Below are positions 41,058 through 50,283 of a DNA stretch of 64,000 nucleotides, piece by piece (the first letter of the stretch is position 1; each line of letters begins with the position of its first letter). The stretch comes from Acidimicrobiaceae bacterium (lineage in GTDB: Bacteria; Actinomycetota; Acidimicrobiia; Acidimicrobiales; Poriferisodalaceae): contig CAJJCB010000026.1 in assembly GCA_905182565.1 (NCBI GenBank), forward strand, positions 310,001-374,000, read 5' to 3'. The notes under the pieces are model-generated. The model worked only from the letters and a program-made list of their open reading frames with translations, was not told the DNA's origin and searched no databases. Both the position numbers and the translations under genes were made by a program.

Positions 41058-42173
41058 GTGGTTTCTGAGATACGCGTTTTGATGACCGTTGAAGCCGCTT
41101 GGCATACCGTCCCTGGAGGAACTGCTCGAGTAGCTCTCGACTTAGCTTCAGCGCTTGAAAAGCGGCCGGATATTCAGGTTCAAGGGCTCGCAGCGATGCA
41201 CCGAAAAAAAGCACCGAGAGATTGGCGCCCGTCAATTAATGTGACGCATCACAAGCTGCCACGTCTATTTTTGTATGAATCTTGGTCTAGATCGCCGTGG
41301 CCAAAAGCGAAATTTTCAAATAGGGCAGACCTTATTCACTCAACTACGATTATCACCCCACCTGCAAGTGCGATTCCGTTGGTTGTCAACGTACATGATT
41401 TGGCGTTCAGGAAATTTCCTGATCGTTTTCCAAAACGTGCGCGTCGACTATTCGAGCGGTCGTGGAAAAGGGTACTGGAAAGAGCTGACGCGGTACTTTC
41501 TCCGTCGAAAGCAACGTCAGATGACCTTAGGGCTGGTGGTCTTGACCATGACAGATTGCATCTAGTTCCTCTTGGACATAACCCCATAGAAGTAAGCGAA
41601 ATAGCGCAAGCTTTAACATCTGAAAAATTCGGTATTGGTGAGCGGTTTATTTTGGCTGCTGGAACTTTAGAACCCAGGAAAAATATTCCTAACCTGCTGA
41701 AAGCATTTGAAAAAATAGTTCATGAGACAGAATCTCAGTTAGTGCTTGCTGGGCCCATTGGATGGGGTGTCTCCCTTAGGGAACTTCTTGGGTCGGTGTC
41801 AAAAGCAGCACAGGATCAAATAATTGTTACCGGCGCCGTTACTAGAGATGAGCTAGCCGCGTTGTATTCCAGAGCAAGTGCCTTTTGCTACCCCAGTTTT
41901 TTGGAAGGTTTTGGTCTCCCAGTTCTAGAAGCCATGTCATATGGCACACCCGTAGTGACCTCGAAAGGCCGATCGACAGAAGAGGTCTCTGGATTCGCAG
42001 CGCTGACAGTAGATCCACTATCAGTCAACGAAATAGCAGAGGCCTTGAAGCTGGTGCTAACTGATGCATCGGTTGCCAAAGAACTAGGAGAGCTTGGACG
42101 AGCGCGGGCAAAACTGTTCACATGGGAAGCTGCAGCAGCTTCAACAGTTGACGTTTATAGGAGTCTCCTATGA
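41058..42173 (+). CDS. family 4 glycosyltransferase
   Basis: About 371 residues, GT-B fold. The N-terminal lobe has AWHTVPGGTARVALDLASALE, VVNVHDLAFRKFPDRFP and ADAVLSPSKATSDDL; the C-terminal lobe has LAAGTLEPRKNIPNLLKAF and YPSFLEGFGLPVLEAMSYGTPVVTS with the donor-binding EX7E motif (E in LEGFGLPVLE). The wording is like mannosyl- or other WbpZ/RfaG-type GT4 enzymes. GTG 41058 is preferred as start; GTG 41046 is in frame four codons before. It overlaps the next GT4 gene by 4 bases. Confidence 0.88.
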   Translation: MVSEIRVLMTVEAAWHTVPGGTARVALDLASALEKRPDIQVQGLAAMHRKKAPRDWRPSINVTHHKLPRLFLYESWSRSPWPKAKFSNRADLIHSTTIITPPASAIPLVVNVHDLAFRKFPDRFPKRARRLFERSWKRVLERADAVLSPSKATSDDLRAGGLDHDRLHLVPLGHNPIEVSEIAQALTSEKFGIGERFILAAGTLEPRKNIPNLLKAFEKIVHETESQLVLAGPIGWGVSLRELLGSVSKAAQDQIIVTGAVTRDELAALYSRASAFCYPSFLEGFGLPVLEAMSYGTPVVTSKGRSTEEVSGFAALTVDPLSVNEIAEALKLVLTDASVAKELGELGRARAKLFTWEAAAASTVDVYRSLL

Positions 42174-43249
42174 CCGATGTGACCGTAAACCTTATGTGGC
42201 TTCGCCCTGGATTGACTGGAGGGTCCGAGAATTTCGCAATCAATTTGCTCAAAGCGATAGCCGAACATGAGCCGCAAGTACATATTGAAATTGTTGCTCC
42301 ATCAAACGTTTTTGAGGCGTATCCATTTCTATCTGCTGACTTTGAAACCAAGAGTACAAAAGTCCAGTCGAGTCGTGTCAGACGAGTTGTCTCAGAGAAT
42401 TTAATGTTCAGAAATCACGTATCAAGTTCGATGGTTCATCATATGGGCGGTACTGCTGCCAGAGCTTTTAGAGATACAAAGTTGGTAACGACAATCTATG
42501 ATCTTCAGTTTTTGGAATACCCAGAAAACTTTTCAATACCTAAAAAACTTTTCTTAAGCAGGGCCGTCCCTGCTGCAATCAAACGCAGCAATGTTATTTG
42601 TGTAACAAGCAAATTTGTGGCGGACTCTTTGCTAACCCGGTTTGACATTTCTGAAAACTCGATAAGAATCATAAAGCCCTCAATTACTGCTCCGCCAAGT
42701 GCTAAAGGTAAGAGTGGTATTAAGACACCATTTGTTCTATTCCCTGCCGTGACTTGGCCACATAAAGGTCACAAATTCTTAATTAAGGTAATGGAGCTAA
42801 CCGAGCCGGATGTGACGCTAGTTTTGACAGGCAATAAAGGCCAGGCTCATTCGGAAGTGATGCAGTGCATTAGGAACTCGAAAGCCACGAATCGCATCGT
42901 GCATTTAGGAAGCGTCAGTCCAACAAAGCTCGAAGCTCTCTATGCAGATGCCCTTGCGCTCGTATTTCCCTCTGAATACGAAGGTTTCGGCCAGCCGCTT
43001 ATTGAAGCGATGGCACGTGGTTGCCCAGTCATATCTAGTGACAAGGGCGCAATCCCGGAAACAGTCGGAAATGGGGGGGTAACTCTTCCCAAAGACGAAT
43101 TAATCTGGGCAGAAGAAATTTCTCAGCTAAAAAACAAATCACATCGAGAAAATCTAATAAAACGAGGGTTATTACGATCTGAGCAATTTACTGCTACTGA
43201 GGCGGCAGCTAGCCAAGTAGCCGTTTACAACTCCGTGATTGCTCTCTAA
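42170..43249 (+). CDS. family 4 glycosyltransferase
   Basis: A 359-residue GT-B enzyme. N-terminal LMWLRPGLTGGSENFAINLLKAI is a typical GT4 opening with the acceptor-side Gly-Gly; SMVHHMGGTAA and TTIYDLQFLEYPENFS follow. The C-terminal lobe has LFPAVTWPHKGHKFLIKVM, and FPSEYEGFGQPLIEAMARGCPVISS with the EX7E donor motif. It starts 4 bases inside the upstream GT4 gene and ends 9 bases before the next one, so three GT4 enzymes are made in a row, probably for sequential steps of one glycan. Confidence 0.88.
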   Translation: MTDVTVNLMWLRPGLTGGSENFAINLLKAIAEHEPQVHIEIVAPSNVFEAYPFLSADFETKSTKVQSSRVRRVVSENLMFRNHVSSSMVHHMGGTAARAFRDTKLVTTIYDLQFLEYPENFSIPKKLFLSRAVPAAIKRSNVICVTSKFVADSLLTRFDISENSIRIIKPSITAPPSAKGKSGIKTPFVLFPAVTWPHKGHKFLIKVMELTEPDVTLVLTGNKGQAHSEVMQCIRNSKATNRIVHLGSVSPTKLEALYADALALVFPSEYEGFGQPLIEAMARGCPVISSDKGAIPETVGNGGVTLPKDELIWAEEISQLKNKSHRENLIKRGLLRSEQFTATEAAASQVAVYNSVIAL

Positions 43250-43258
43250 GGCTTGGTT

Positions 43259-44518
43259 ATGCGAGTTCTCGTATTATGTCCGCACTTTGAACCAGACACA
43301 GCGCCTACAGGCCATGTGATGACGCGACTCGTCGAAGAGTTAGGAAAGCGAGAACACGATGTCCATGTGATTACATCTTTACCTTGGTACAAAACTCATT
43401 CGGTTGACTCACAATGGACTGGCCGCTTGGTTAGGAAAAAGACCACGCCGTGGGGCTCAATCACAAGATTACATCCGATGACTTCTGCGAAAAAAAACAA
43501 TTTAGTAGCGCGCGCTTTGGCATTCGGAATGTTCAGTATGTTCTCGGCGCTGGCAGGAGTCGCTCGAAAGCGATGCGATGTGATTTTAGTGATGAGTCCA
43601 CCGCTTACACTTGGGCTGGCTGGCTGGCTTGCCGCTTTGCGACACCGAGCCCCATTGGTACTCAACATTCAAGATATTCACCCAGAGGCAGCTGTGGCAA
43701 CAGGCTCTATCTCTAATCCAAAAATTATCTCGATGCTTGAGGCGCTCGAATCTTTTAGCTACAAAAAAGCTGATGCGATTACCGCACTTTCTGATGACCT
43801 CCGCCTCAATATAGCTAACCGGATTGAACACCCAGACAAGGTAAAAATTATCCCAAACTTCGTTGACACTGATTGGATATATCCAGACTCTAAGTTCAAT
43901 AGTTACAGAACGGCATTAGGGCTAACCGATGAAGTAGTCGTCATGTATGCGGGTAATCTTGGATATTCGCAACCAATAGAAATTGTCATTGACGCAGCGC
44001 GAAGATTACAGCACCGTCAAGAGATAGTTTTTGTAATTAACGGAGAAGGAAGCCGACGACTAGAGCTTGAAGCAAAAGCTGAGGGACTCGAAAATATACG
44101 ATTTGTAGATTTTTCACCACATGAAGATCTCAATGAAGTACTCGCCGCAGCAGATATTCATCTCATTTTGTTAAAACCGGGATTAGGGACTGTGAGTGTG
44201 CCATCGAAGCTGTATTCGATTTTGGCCGCCGGGCGCCCAGTGCTAGCGAGCGTGGACACGGGCACCGAGATAGATCTTGTTGTATCTAGAACTGGTGCAG
44301 GTCGGAGCGTCTCATCCAACGATAATGGCTTATTTGCGGAAACTTTAATAGCTCTGGCTGATGATCCAGTTGGCCGTAACGCTGCTGGCAAAGCAGGTAG
44401 AAAGTTCGCGGAAGAATGGTTATCGGCAGATTCGGTCGCTCAAAGTTATGACGAATTATTCGAAGAACTGCTTTTTTCGGAAGTAAATAAAAAAAAGAAT
44501 TTCAGAAGAAAACTATAA
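43259..44518 (+). CDS. family 4 glycosyltransferase, WbuB-like
   Basis: About 419 residues. VLVLCPHFEPDTAPTGHVMTRLVEELGKREHDVHVITSLPWY opens the protein; LVMSPPLTLGLAGWLAALRHRAPLVLNIQDIHPEAAVATG is distinctive for the WbuB-like GT4 group, which transfers N-acetylated fucosamine or related sugars. MYAGNLGYSQPIEIVIDAARRL and LKPGLGTVSVPSKLYSILAAGRPVLA mark the donor lobe. A hydrophobic patch near 85-120 may contact the membrane. ATG 43259 is chosen because AAGG lies 7 bases before it; TTG 43253 is in frame. The last residues are lysine-rich. Confidence 0.87.
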   Translation: MRVLVLCPHFEPDTAPTGHVMTRLVEELGKREHDVHVITSLPWYKTHSVDSQWTGRLVRKKTTPWGSITRLHPMTSAKKNNLVARALAFGMFSMFSALAGVARKRCDVILVMSPPLTLGLAGWLAALRHRAPLVLNIQDIHPEAAVATGSISNPKIISMLEALESFSYKKADAITALSDDLRLNIANRIEHPDKVKIIPNFVDTDWIYPDSKFNSYRTALGLTDEVVVMYAGNLGYSQPIEIVIDAARRLQHRQEIVFVINGEGSRRLELEAKAEGLENIRFVDFSPHEDLNEVLAAADIHLILLKPGLGTVSVPSKLYSILAAGRPVLASVDTGTEIDLVVSRTGAGRSVSSNDNGLFAETLIALADDPVGRNAAGKAGRKFAEEWLSADSVAQSYDELFEELLFSEVNKKKNFRRKL

Positions 44519-44571
44519 CAAGGGTCAAGAAAGCGGAACCGGCCCTTTCATGCGGTAACTTGACGAGTCGT

Positions 44572-45351
44572 ATGGCCAGATCTGCAGCAGCCAAAAAAGT
44601 CGCTAAAGCGGCAAGCACCGGAGCGGGCGGTAAAAGCGCGCTCTCAGACCGCAATTTTCTGTTTCCAGGAGCGATGGTCCTGGTGGCTCTTTTAGGCATC
44701 GTCCTGATATTCATAGCGCGAGACCAACGTTATGATTTAGCTCCCCACGGCGACCCAACCACAGCCGACCATTGGCACTCTGCTTACAACGTTTACGTAT
44801 GTGATGAAATCAGTCCATCCACGTACGTTAACGATTCTGACGATGATAGGACCGGTATCCACACACACGGAGATGGGTTGATTCATATCCATCCATTCCT
44901 CAGTACTGTGACGGGCCAATACGCAACAGTGGGCGCTTTTATGGACGAAAGCGAACTGGTGTTTGATGATTTCCAAATGGAATTGCCTAATGGCGTAGTG
45001 GTCAACGAAAATGACTTCAAGTGCGGTGATGATGACGAGAACGCTGAGTTGCGAGTACTTAAGTGGAATACTCTCGACGCAGAAACAGCGACTGAGTATG
45101 TGACCGATTTAAGCGACGTGCGATTCAACGCGAACGGGCAACTATTCACTTTTGCGATGGTTTCGCCTTCAACGAAGAGTTCTGATATCCCTCGCCCAGA
45201 TGATACTTTCCTTAAGAGTTATACGACGTTACCGAATGAGCAGCAACCAATCGGCGAAGACGGAAGCGACTCCACCGGTCCTACTCTCCCTGCTACCGAA
45301 GAACCTTCTGAGTCTGAGCCACCTGAGTCAGAAGAGCCGTCGGAAGGTTAA
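44572..45351 (+). CDS. single-span membrane protein with histidine-rich extracytoplasmic motif
   Basis: About 259 residues. A basic Ala/Lys-rich N terminus (AAAKKVAKAA) precedes one span at about 29-49. The outside part starts with DHWHSAYNVYVCDE (His 67, His 69) and continues with GIHTHGDGLIHIHPF (His 97, 99, 105, 107), a dense set that could bind a metal ion. Two Cys lie at 77 and about 150. The tail is rich in Glu, Ser and Pro. The motif looks conserved but no family name or function is recognised. ATG 44572 is chosen; TTG 44560 is an alternative. The gene sits between a GT4 and a sugar-nucleotide synthase, 6 bases before the latter. Confidence 0.65.
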   Translation: MARSAAAKKVAKAASTGAGGKSALSDRNFLFPGAMVLVALLGIVLIFIARDQRYDLAPHGDPTTADHWHSAYNVYVCDEISPSTYVNDSDDDRTGIHTHGDGLIHIHPFLSTVTGQYATVGAFMDESELVFDDFQMELPNGVVVNENDFKCGDDDENAELRVLKWNTLDAETATEYVTDLSDVRFNANGQLFTFAMVSPSTKSSDIPRPDDTFLKSYTTLPNEQQPIGEDGSDSTGPTLPATEEPSESEPPESEEPSEG

Positions 45352-45357
45352 ATAGCG

Positions 45358-46350
45358 TTGAAAGCGCTGCTGCTAGTAGGTGGATTTGGAACGAGACTTC
45401 GTCCTTTGACCGTGTCGACGCCTAAACAACTCCTGCCGATAGCGGGGAAACCCATGATCGAATGGGTTGTTGAACGACTCGTAAATCACGGTGTTGAAGA
45501 GTTAATTCTGTCTCTTGGTTATAAGTCAGACGCTTTTCTTGATGCCTATCCGACAGGAAAAATTCTTGGACTGCCTTTTAAGATAGCGATTGAGCCGGAG
45601 CCTCGCGGAACTGCTGGAGCAATTCGTTTTTGTGCCGAGACAGTTGAGCTAGATAAGACCTTTTTGGTGCTGAATGGTGATGTGCTTACAGACCTAGACA
45701 CATCATCGTTGGTGGCGTTCCACAGGCAGAGTGGTGGGCTAGCGACAATAGCTATGCAAACAGTAGAAACCCCATCGCGTTATGGCGTCATCTCGACTTC
45801 GGACATAGGCCAGGTCCTGAATTTCGTTGAGAAGCCGGCACCTGGAACAGAACCTTCAAATAATATTAACGCCGGCACATATGTGATGGAACCAGGGGTG
45901 TTGGAAAGAATTCCTATTAACACTGCGGTTTCCATCGAACGTGAAACATTTCCTCAGTTAGCCGCAGATGGCGAATTGTACGCCATGTCAGCGGACTCTT
46001 ACTGGCTTGATACCGGTACACCCGAGCAATTTTTGGAGGCGAATGTTGATGCTCTTCGTAGCTCGTCTACATTAGAGACAGACAACGCGATGAATTGCTC
46101 TGTGTCAGATACGGCCCTAGTCGTCGAGTCAATCCTTGGCCGAGGTTCAGAGTTGCAAGCGGGCGTATCAGTTAATAGTTCCGTCCTGTTTAGCCAATGC
46201 ATAATCGAGAGAGATGCATCGGTAACGCGATCTATTCTAGCGGACAATGTAAGAGTAGGAGAAGGAGCAATTCTCGAAGATTGTGTAGTGGCCGCAGGCC
46301 AAGTGATCCCAAAGAATACCCATCTCAAGAACAAGAAAATTCCGGAATAG
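45358..46350 (+). CDS. manB: mannose-1-phosphate guanylyltransferase-like nucleotidyltransferase
   Basis: A 330-residue sugar-nucleotide synthase. The nucleotide-binding loop LLLVGGFGTRLRPLTVSTPKQLLPIAGKPMIEW is followed by PRGTAGAIRFC, FLVLNGDVLTDLD, FVEKPAPGTEPSNNINAGTYVMEP and YWLDTGTPEQFLEAN. The C-terminal 80 residues are a short left-handed beta-helix with hexapeptide repeats (DASVTRSILADNVRVGEGAILEDCVVAAGQVI). This form is like the actinobacterial ManB (Rv3264c) that makes GDP-mannose, and its position beside the F420 genes also matches. Specificity for another NDP-sugar cannot be ruled out. The start is TTG 45358. GDP-mannose would feed the dehydratase at 53571. Confidence 0.85.
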   Translation: MKALLLVGGFGTRLRPLTVSTPKQLLPIAGKPMIEWVVERLVNHGVEELILSLGYKSDAFLDAYPTGKILGLPFKIAIEPEPRGTAGAIRFCAETVELDKTFLVLNGDVLTDLDTSSLVAFHRQSGGLATIAMQTVETPSRYGVISTSDIGQVLNFVEKPAPGTEPSNNINAGTYVMEPGVLERIPINTAVSIERETFPQLAADGELYAMSADSYWLDTGTPEQFLEANVDALRSSSTLETDNAMNCSVSDTALVVESILGRGSELQAGVSVNSSVLFSQCIIERDASVTRSILADNVRVGEGAILEDCVVAAGQVIPKNTHLKNKKIPE

Positions 46351-46365
46351 AATCACTGATGATTG

Positions 46366-47076
46366 TTAACGGAATAAATCTTCCGATGGATCACGAATAA
46401 CTTCTTCTCGCACCGAACCTTCCCGCAGCCAAGACGGGTTGATGCCTCTAACGATTGCTACTGGAACTCCATCTGCCTTACCGCATACTAAATCAGCAGC
46501 TGCAGAAATCTCATCAGCCACACAAACCTCTGTAACCATTAGCTCTCTTCCTAGGGAGTCAGTGCTACCTCTTAGGTCGACCACAGCAGAGATTCCTGCG
46601 CATCCGATGGCGACGTCTGTGAGACCTCTACGCCACGGGCGCCCGAAAGTATCTGAGATGATTATCGCGACCTCAATGTCAGAGGTGCCTTTGATCCGAT
46701 CACGAATTTTTCGAGCGGAACGGTCGCTATCATCGGGAAGAAGTGCTGCTTGTCCACGTGCTACATTAGATAGGTCGATTCCGGCATTGGCACATACAAA
46801 ACCGTGCTTAGTTTCGCTGATTATGAGCTCTCCTCGTCTGCGTAGAATACGTACAGACTCCCGTTCAACCAGTGGCTTATGAGAGAGCGGATTGGTTGGG
46901 TCAATAGCGACCATCGCTCCTTCAGCTTTTGAAACAATTTTTTGTGTGACGACTAAGACGTCTCCGGTCTTAAGTCCTTGTGGCCCTGCTTTGCATGCTT
47001 CAGCAATTAATACTCCAAGATCTACGTCATCTGTAATCTCTGGAATTCCGTGGATTGGAAAAATTTGGAGTGTCAT
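46366..47076 (-). CDS. cofE: coenzyme F420-0:L-glutamate ligase
   Basis: A 236-residue ligase that adds glutamates to F420-0 with GTP. Family features: LKTGDVLVVTQKIVSKAEG near the N terminus, ETKHGFVCANAGIDLSN, SARKIRDRI, and IISDTFGRPWRRGLTDVAIGCAG, then the late ELMVTEVCVADEISAAADLVCGKADGVPVAIVRG. It is the archaeal CofE length; the nitroreductase-like C-terminal domain found in mycobacterial FbiB is absent. It follows cofD after 5 bases in the same direction. The pair supports F420 use by this organism. Confidence 0.94.
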   Translation of the reverse strand: MTLQIFPIHGIPEITDDVDLGVLIAEACKAGPQGLKTGDVLVVTQKIVSKAEGAMVAIDPTNPLSHKPLVERESVRILRRRGELIISETKHGFVCANAGIDLSNVARGQAALLPDDSDRSARKIRDRIKGTSDIEVAIIISDTFGRPWRRGLTDVAIGCAGISAVVDLRGSTDSLGRELMVTEVCVADEISAAADLVCGKADGVPVAIVRGINPSWLREGSVREEVIRDPSEDLFR

Positions 47077-47081
47077 AATTT

Positions 47082-48032
47082 CTAGGCTCCTGTTAATGGT
47101 GGATTGGTTGCGTTTATAGCGGATAGAGCCACCTGTGCAGCTTTTGAGATATCAGACATGACAGTATTAGCTACGACGGCTTTTATCCCAAGATTACTAA
47201 TTTTAGTTGATAAGTGTTTATCTGCGGTATCGATAAGAAGCGCTGAAGAAAAAGGCTGATATAGCGATGCAACTCCAAGAGCAGATGGTTCGTGCCCTAG
47301 CTCTGAAAGCATTCGATCGGCGGGGCCTTTAAGCGCTAAACCCCCGATTATGGGAGATACAGCTACTACTCGTTCCTTGTTTTGGACTAGTGCCTCGAGA
47401 ATTCCTGGTATTGCTAGGAGTGGACCGATCGAAACAATTGGGTTGGAAGGCGCAATCACAATGTGACTCGCTTCATTAATGGCTTCTAGAACTCCTGGCG
47501 CAGGAATAGCATCACTAGCACCATCAAATCGCACGGCATTAATTGCGACGTCATGTTGGCGCGCGACGAAGTAGTCCTGAAAATCTATGTCGCCTTCCCC
47601 CTCGACAGTTAATCGAGTACGAACTGGATGATTAGTGACTGGCAGCAAATTTACTTCGATTTCCCATGCAGCCGATACCTCCTTGGTGACCTCAGCTAGA
47701 GTTGAGCCTTCTGCAAGCCGCTGCGTGCGATAAAGGTGTAGGGCGAGATCCAGGTCTCCGAGACTAAACCAAGTTTGTCCTTTGTAACGTTCGAGCTCGC
47801 TCATTACACGCCAAGTCTCGCCTTTCTGACCCCATCCTGTTTCTGGGTTGACTTGTTCGGCAAGAGTGTAAGTAACTGTGTCTATGTCGGGGCTAATAGC
47901 TAGGCCATGTAGTCGAAAGTCATCTGCGACATTGATGATCGCTGTGATTGAGTCAGGTGGATGTATCTTTGAGAGACCGCGCAAAAACTTTGCCGCCCCG
48001 ACGCCACCTGACATCACAACAGTTTTAGACAT
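47082..48032 (-). CDS. cofD: 2-phospho-L-lactate transferase (F420 biosynthesis)
   Basis: A 316-residue enzyme (FbiA in actinobacteria) that transfers the phospho-lactyl or phosphoenolpyruvyl group to Fo to make F420-0 or its dehydro form. VVMSGGVGAAKFLRGL at the N terminus, NVADDFRLHGLAISPDIDTVTYTLA, ETWRVMSELERY and WFSLGDLDLALHLYRT are signatures; IVIAPSNPIVSIGPLLAIPG and VAVSPIIGGLALKGPADRML complete the fold. No fbiC or cofC is in the window. cofE follows after 5 bases. The upstream gene is a GT4 in the same direction, 12 bases apart, so the F420 genes may be cotranscribed with surface-glycan genes. Confidence 0.95.
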   Translation of the reverse strand: MSKTVVMSGGVGAAKFLRGLSKIHPPDSITAIINVADDFRLHGLAISPDIDTVTYTLAEQVNPETGWGQKGETWRVMSELERYKGQTWFSLGDLDLALHLYRTQRLAEGSTLAEVTKEVSAAWEIEVNLLPVTNHPVRTRLTVEGEGDIDFQDYFVARQHDVAINAVRFDGASDAIPAPGVLEAINEASHIVIAPSNPIVSIGPLLAIPGILEALVQNKERVVAVSPIIGGLALKGPADRMLSELGHEPSALGVASLYQPFSSALLIDTADKHLSTKISNLGIKAVVANTVMSDISKAAQVALSAINATNPPLTGA

Positions 48033-48044
48033 AGATACTGGATC

Positions 48045-49229
48045 CTAACTGGGCCTTTTCTGAACAAGTATTCGATTGATAAAGCTTTCAAGCCTATTTG
48101 TAATGGAATCCCAGTTGTAGCGGCTGCTGCCGAAGGCCTTTCCGGCTCGCCCGAGCGTGTTTCTCAGATCTGAATCGTGTAAGAGTCGGCTAAGAGCAGA
48201 CTCAAACTCGAGGTAACTTCCGTAGGTGAGACCGCCGCAACTATCGATTATGTGCCCGTTTGTCGCCCCGCAGTATTTGTTTACAAGTACCGGCTTGTTA
48301 GCTGCCCATGCTTCAAAAATCACTAGTGAAAAAGATTCCATAGCAGAGGGGTTGATGAGAAGGTCAGCGCCTCTTAGCAGACCCCATTTTGTGTGATCAT
48401 TTGCATTTTCGACAACACAGATATCGTGGTCTGAGGGAATTTGAGCATTATTTTCGCCGACGAGTACGAGCTGGTAGTTCGTCCCTGTCTCGGTGCAATA
48501 ATTTTTCCAGAATTGTGCGAGTGAAACGGTTCCTTTGGCATGTTCAATTCGTCCAATGCAGATGATGTAAGGGCGACTGGGATCTATGCCAGCTTCTGTT
48601 TGAGCTTCTAATGAGTCGCCTTGTTTCACATCGATGCCCCAGCCCAGAACAGTTTGCGGGAGGTGAGCGATGGGGTGAACGCTCTCGAGAAGTTTCCGCT
48701 CAGCGGTACATCCGTATATGAGTCCCAGGGTTGAAGAGAGCATTTCTCGCACTCTTGAAAGGCGAAGGAATGGCTCATCATGTGCTGCAGGCACCACTAT
48801 TGAGCGTTGAGCAACTGTCGGCAGCACGGCAATTGTGGACCAGAAAAGGTACGGTCCAAAAATTATTAAGTCCGCCTCACTATTAGCCACGCCATCTCTT
48901 AGCGCAGCGCTAACAGGTCCTTGATGATGAAAAAATGCATCTTGGGTTGCGGCATCAATGGAGCTCGGCGATTGTTTGATTTTTTCGTTAAGTTCCGACC
49001 AGGCTGGACTTCTGCCTGAGTCGACAAGGTATTTTTTTATAGCGAGCTTCCCAACATGAGATATTCCAGGCTCCTCAGCGTTAGACCAGGTCAAAGACGA
49101 GGATGCACAAGTAGCGTGAACGGTGATGTCCCAGCCCAGTGTCTCAGCAAGTTTTGAGGCAGTTGTTCCAAGGGCGTTTTCGGCGCCGCCTCGCGGTCCA
49201 TATCGTGGAATGACAAAATCAATTTTCAT
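48045..49229 (-). CDS. family 4 glycosyltransferase
   Basis: A 394-residue GT-B enzyme. N terminus FVIPRYGPRGGAENALGTTASKLAETLGWDITVHATCA is a standard acceptor lobe opening. The donor lobe has PYIICIGRIEHAKGTVSLAQFW and LLINPSAMESFSLVIFEAWAANKPVLVNKYCGATNG, where ESFSLVIFE supplies the EX7E motif. It is the third and last of three leftward GT4 genes and overlaps the one before it by 11 bases. It is only distantly similar to the other two. Confidence 0.88.
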   Translation of the reverse strand: MKIDFVIPRYGPRGGAENALGTTASKLAETLGWDITVHATCASSSLTWSNAEEPGISHVGKLAIKKYLVDSGRSPAWSELNEKIKQSPSSIDAATQDAFFHHQGPVSAALRDGVANSEADLIIFGPYLFWSTIAVLPTVAQRSIVVPAAHDEPFLRLSRVREMLSSTLGLIYGCTAERKLLESVHPIAHLPQTVLGWGIDVKQGDSLEAQTEAGIDPSRPYIICIGRIEHAKGTVSLAQFWKNYCTETGTNYQLVLVGENNAQIPSDHDICVVENANDHTKWGLLRGADLLINPSAMESFSLVIFEAWAANKPVLVNKYCGATNGHIIDSCGGLTYGSYLEFESALSRLLHDSDLRNTLGRAGKAFGSSRYNWDSITNRLESFINRILVQKRPS

Positions 49230-50283
49230 AGTCGCTCATTGAGTTGATAGCTGAAAAAATTTTAGATGCGATGTGATTTTCGGAAAATATTGCTGCTCTT
49301 TGTTCTCCTGCAGCGATCATCGCCTTAGAAAGATTTTGATCAGTCATGACACGTTCGATAGCTGTAGCGACCATAGTCGGAGATTTGTTATCGATTAACA
49401 AACCTGCGCTTCCGAGAGTCTCGGGAACTGCCGCAGCGTTATACGCGATGACAGGAAGTCCGAGCTTCATGGCTTCAAGAATCGGGACTCCGAAACCTTC
49501 GTGGTCACTCAAACAGCAAAAGACTTGCGCCGAAAGATATTCTTTGGCTAGTTGAGTCTCGGTTACGCGACCTGTGAAAGTTACAGCATCTTCCAGTGCT
49601 AGTTGGGTTACTAATTTAGTTAGATAGGAGTAGTAGCTGGTGAAACTCGTGTCACCGACGAATCTGACTTTAACGTTGGGAATCTTTGTTCGTAAAAGCG
49701 CTGCTGCAGCAATAATGTCTTGGAAAGCCTTATTTGGGGCTATTCGGCCTACAAAAAGTATTGTTGGATCATTCGAAGGTTTCACCACCGACACTGGTTT
49801 GTTGATACGGATGGGCAGTGGTACAACTGACGTGTTGATCAGCCCAAGCTTGTTTAGTGCCGATGCGTTATAGGAACTGTCACATATTGCTATTTGAGCG
49901 CGTTCGGCTAATTGTTTGAGTTCACGTTCTGCACGCATTAGGTCGTCTGCTAGAGCACCGTCCCAGTTAATTAATTGTTCGGGCGGAGTGAAGTTATGGA
50001 AAATTAGAGCGAGCGGCTCAGTTCTATCTAATATGAACTGGGCGCAAGTTGAGGCCTGCGCCACGTGGTAGAGAAGGAGAGTGTTTTTCGAAGGGTGAGT
50101 TAGCCCTTCCATCTCACCAAAGGAATGAGTGATGTTTTGAGTTTCATTGTTCTCAACACCTACGAATATTTCTGATTGAATATTTTTTTCGAGAAGCTTC
50201 TCGCGAACCCAAAGCGTGTAGTCACCGATGGCATCTCCTTGAATCAGGGTAGGCACAAATTGGTGTACTGAATCCCAAATCAT
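49219..50283 (-). CDS. family 4 glycosyltransferase (tandem paralogue)
   Basis: A 354-residue GT-B enzyme. VHQFVPTLIQGDAIGDYTLWVREKL begins it, LIFHNFTPPEQLINWDG and ICDSSYNASALNKLG lie in the first lobe, and ILFVGRIAPNKAFQDIIAAA plus CLSDHEGFGVPILEAMKLGLPVIAYNAAAVPETLG in the second, with an intact EX7E donor motif. It is a clear paralogue of the gene at 50280, sharing opening, acceptor and donor motifs along the full length. It overlaps both neighbours (11 and 5 bases). Confidence 0.9.
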   Translation of the reverse strand: MIWDSVHQFVPTLIQGDAIGDYTLWVREKLLEKNIQSEIFVGVENNETQNITHSFGEMEGLTHPSKNTLLLYHVAQASTCAQFILDRTEPLALIFHNFTPPEQLINWDGALADDLMRAERELKQLAERAQIAICDSSYNASALNKLGLINTSVVPLPIRINKPVSVVKPSNDPTILFVGRIAPNKAFQDIIAAAALLRTKIPNVKVRFVGDTSFTSYYSYLTKLVTQLALEDAVTFTGRVTETQLAKEYLSAQVFCCLSDHEGFGVPILEAMKLGLPVIAYNAAAVPETLGSAGLLIDNKSPTMVATAIERVMTDQNLSKAMIAAGEQRAAIFSENHIASKIFSAINSMSDYEN

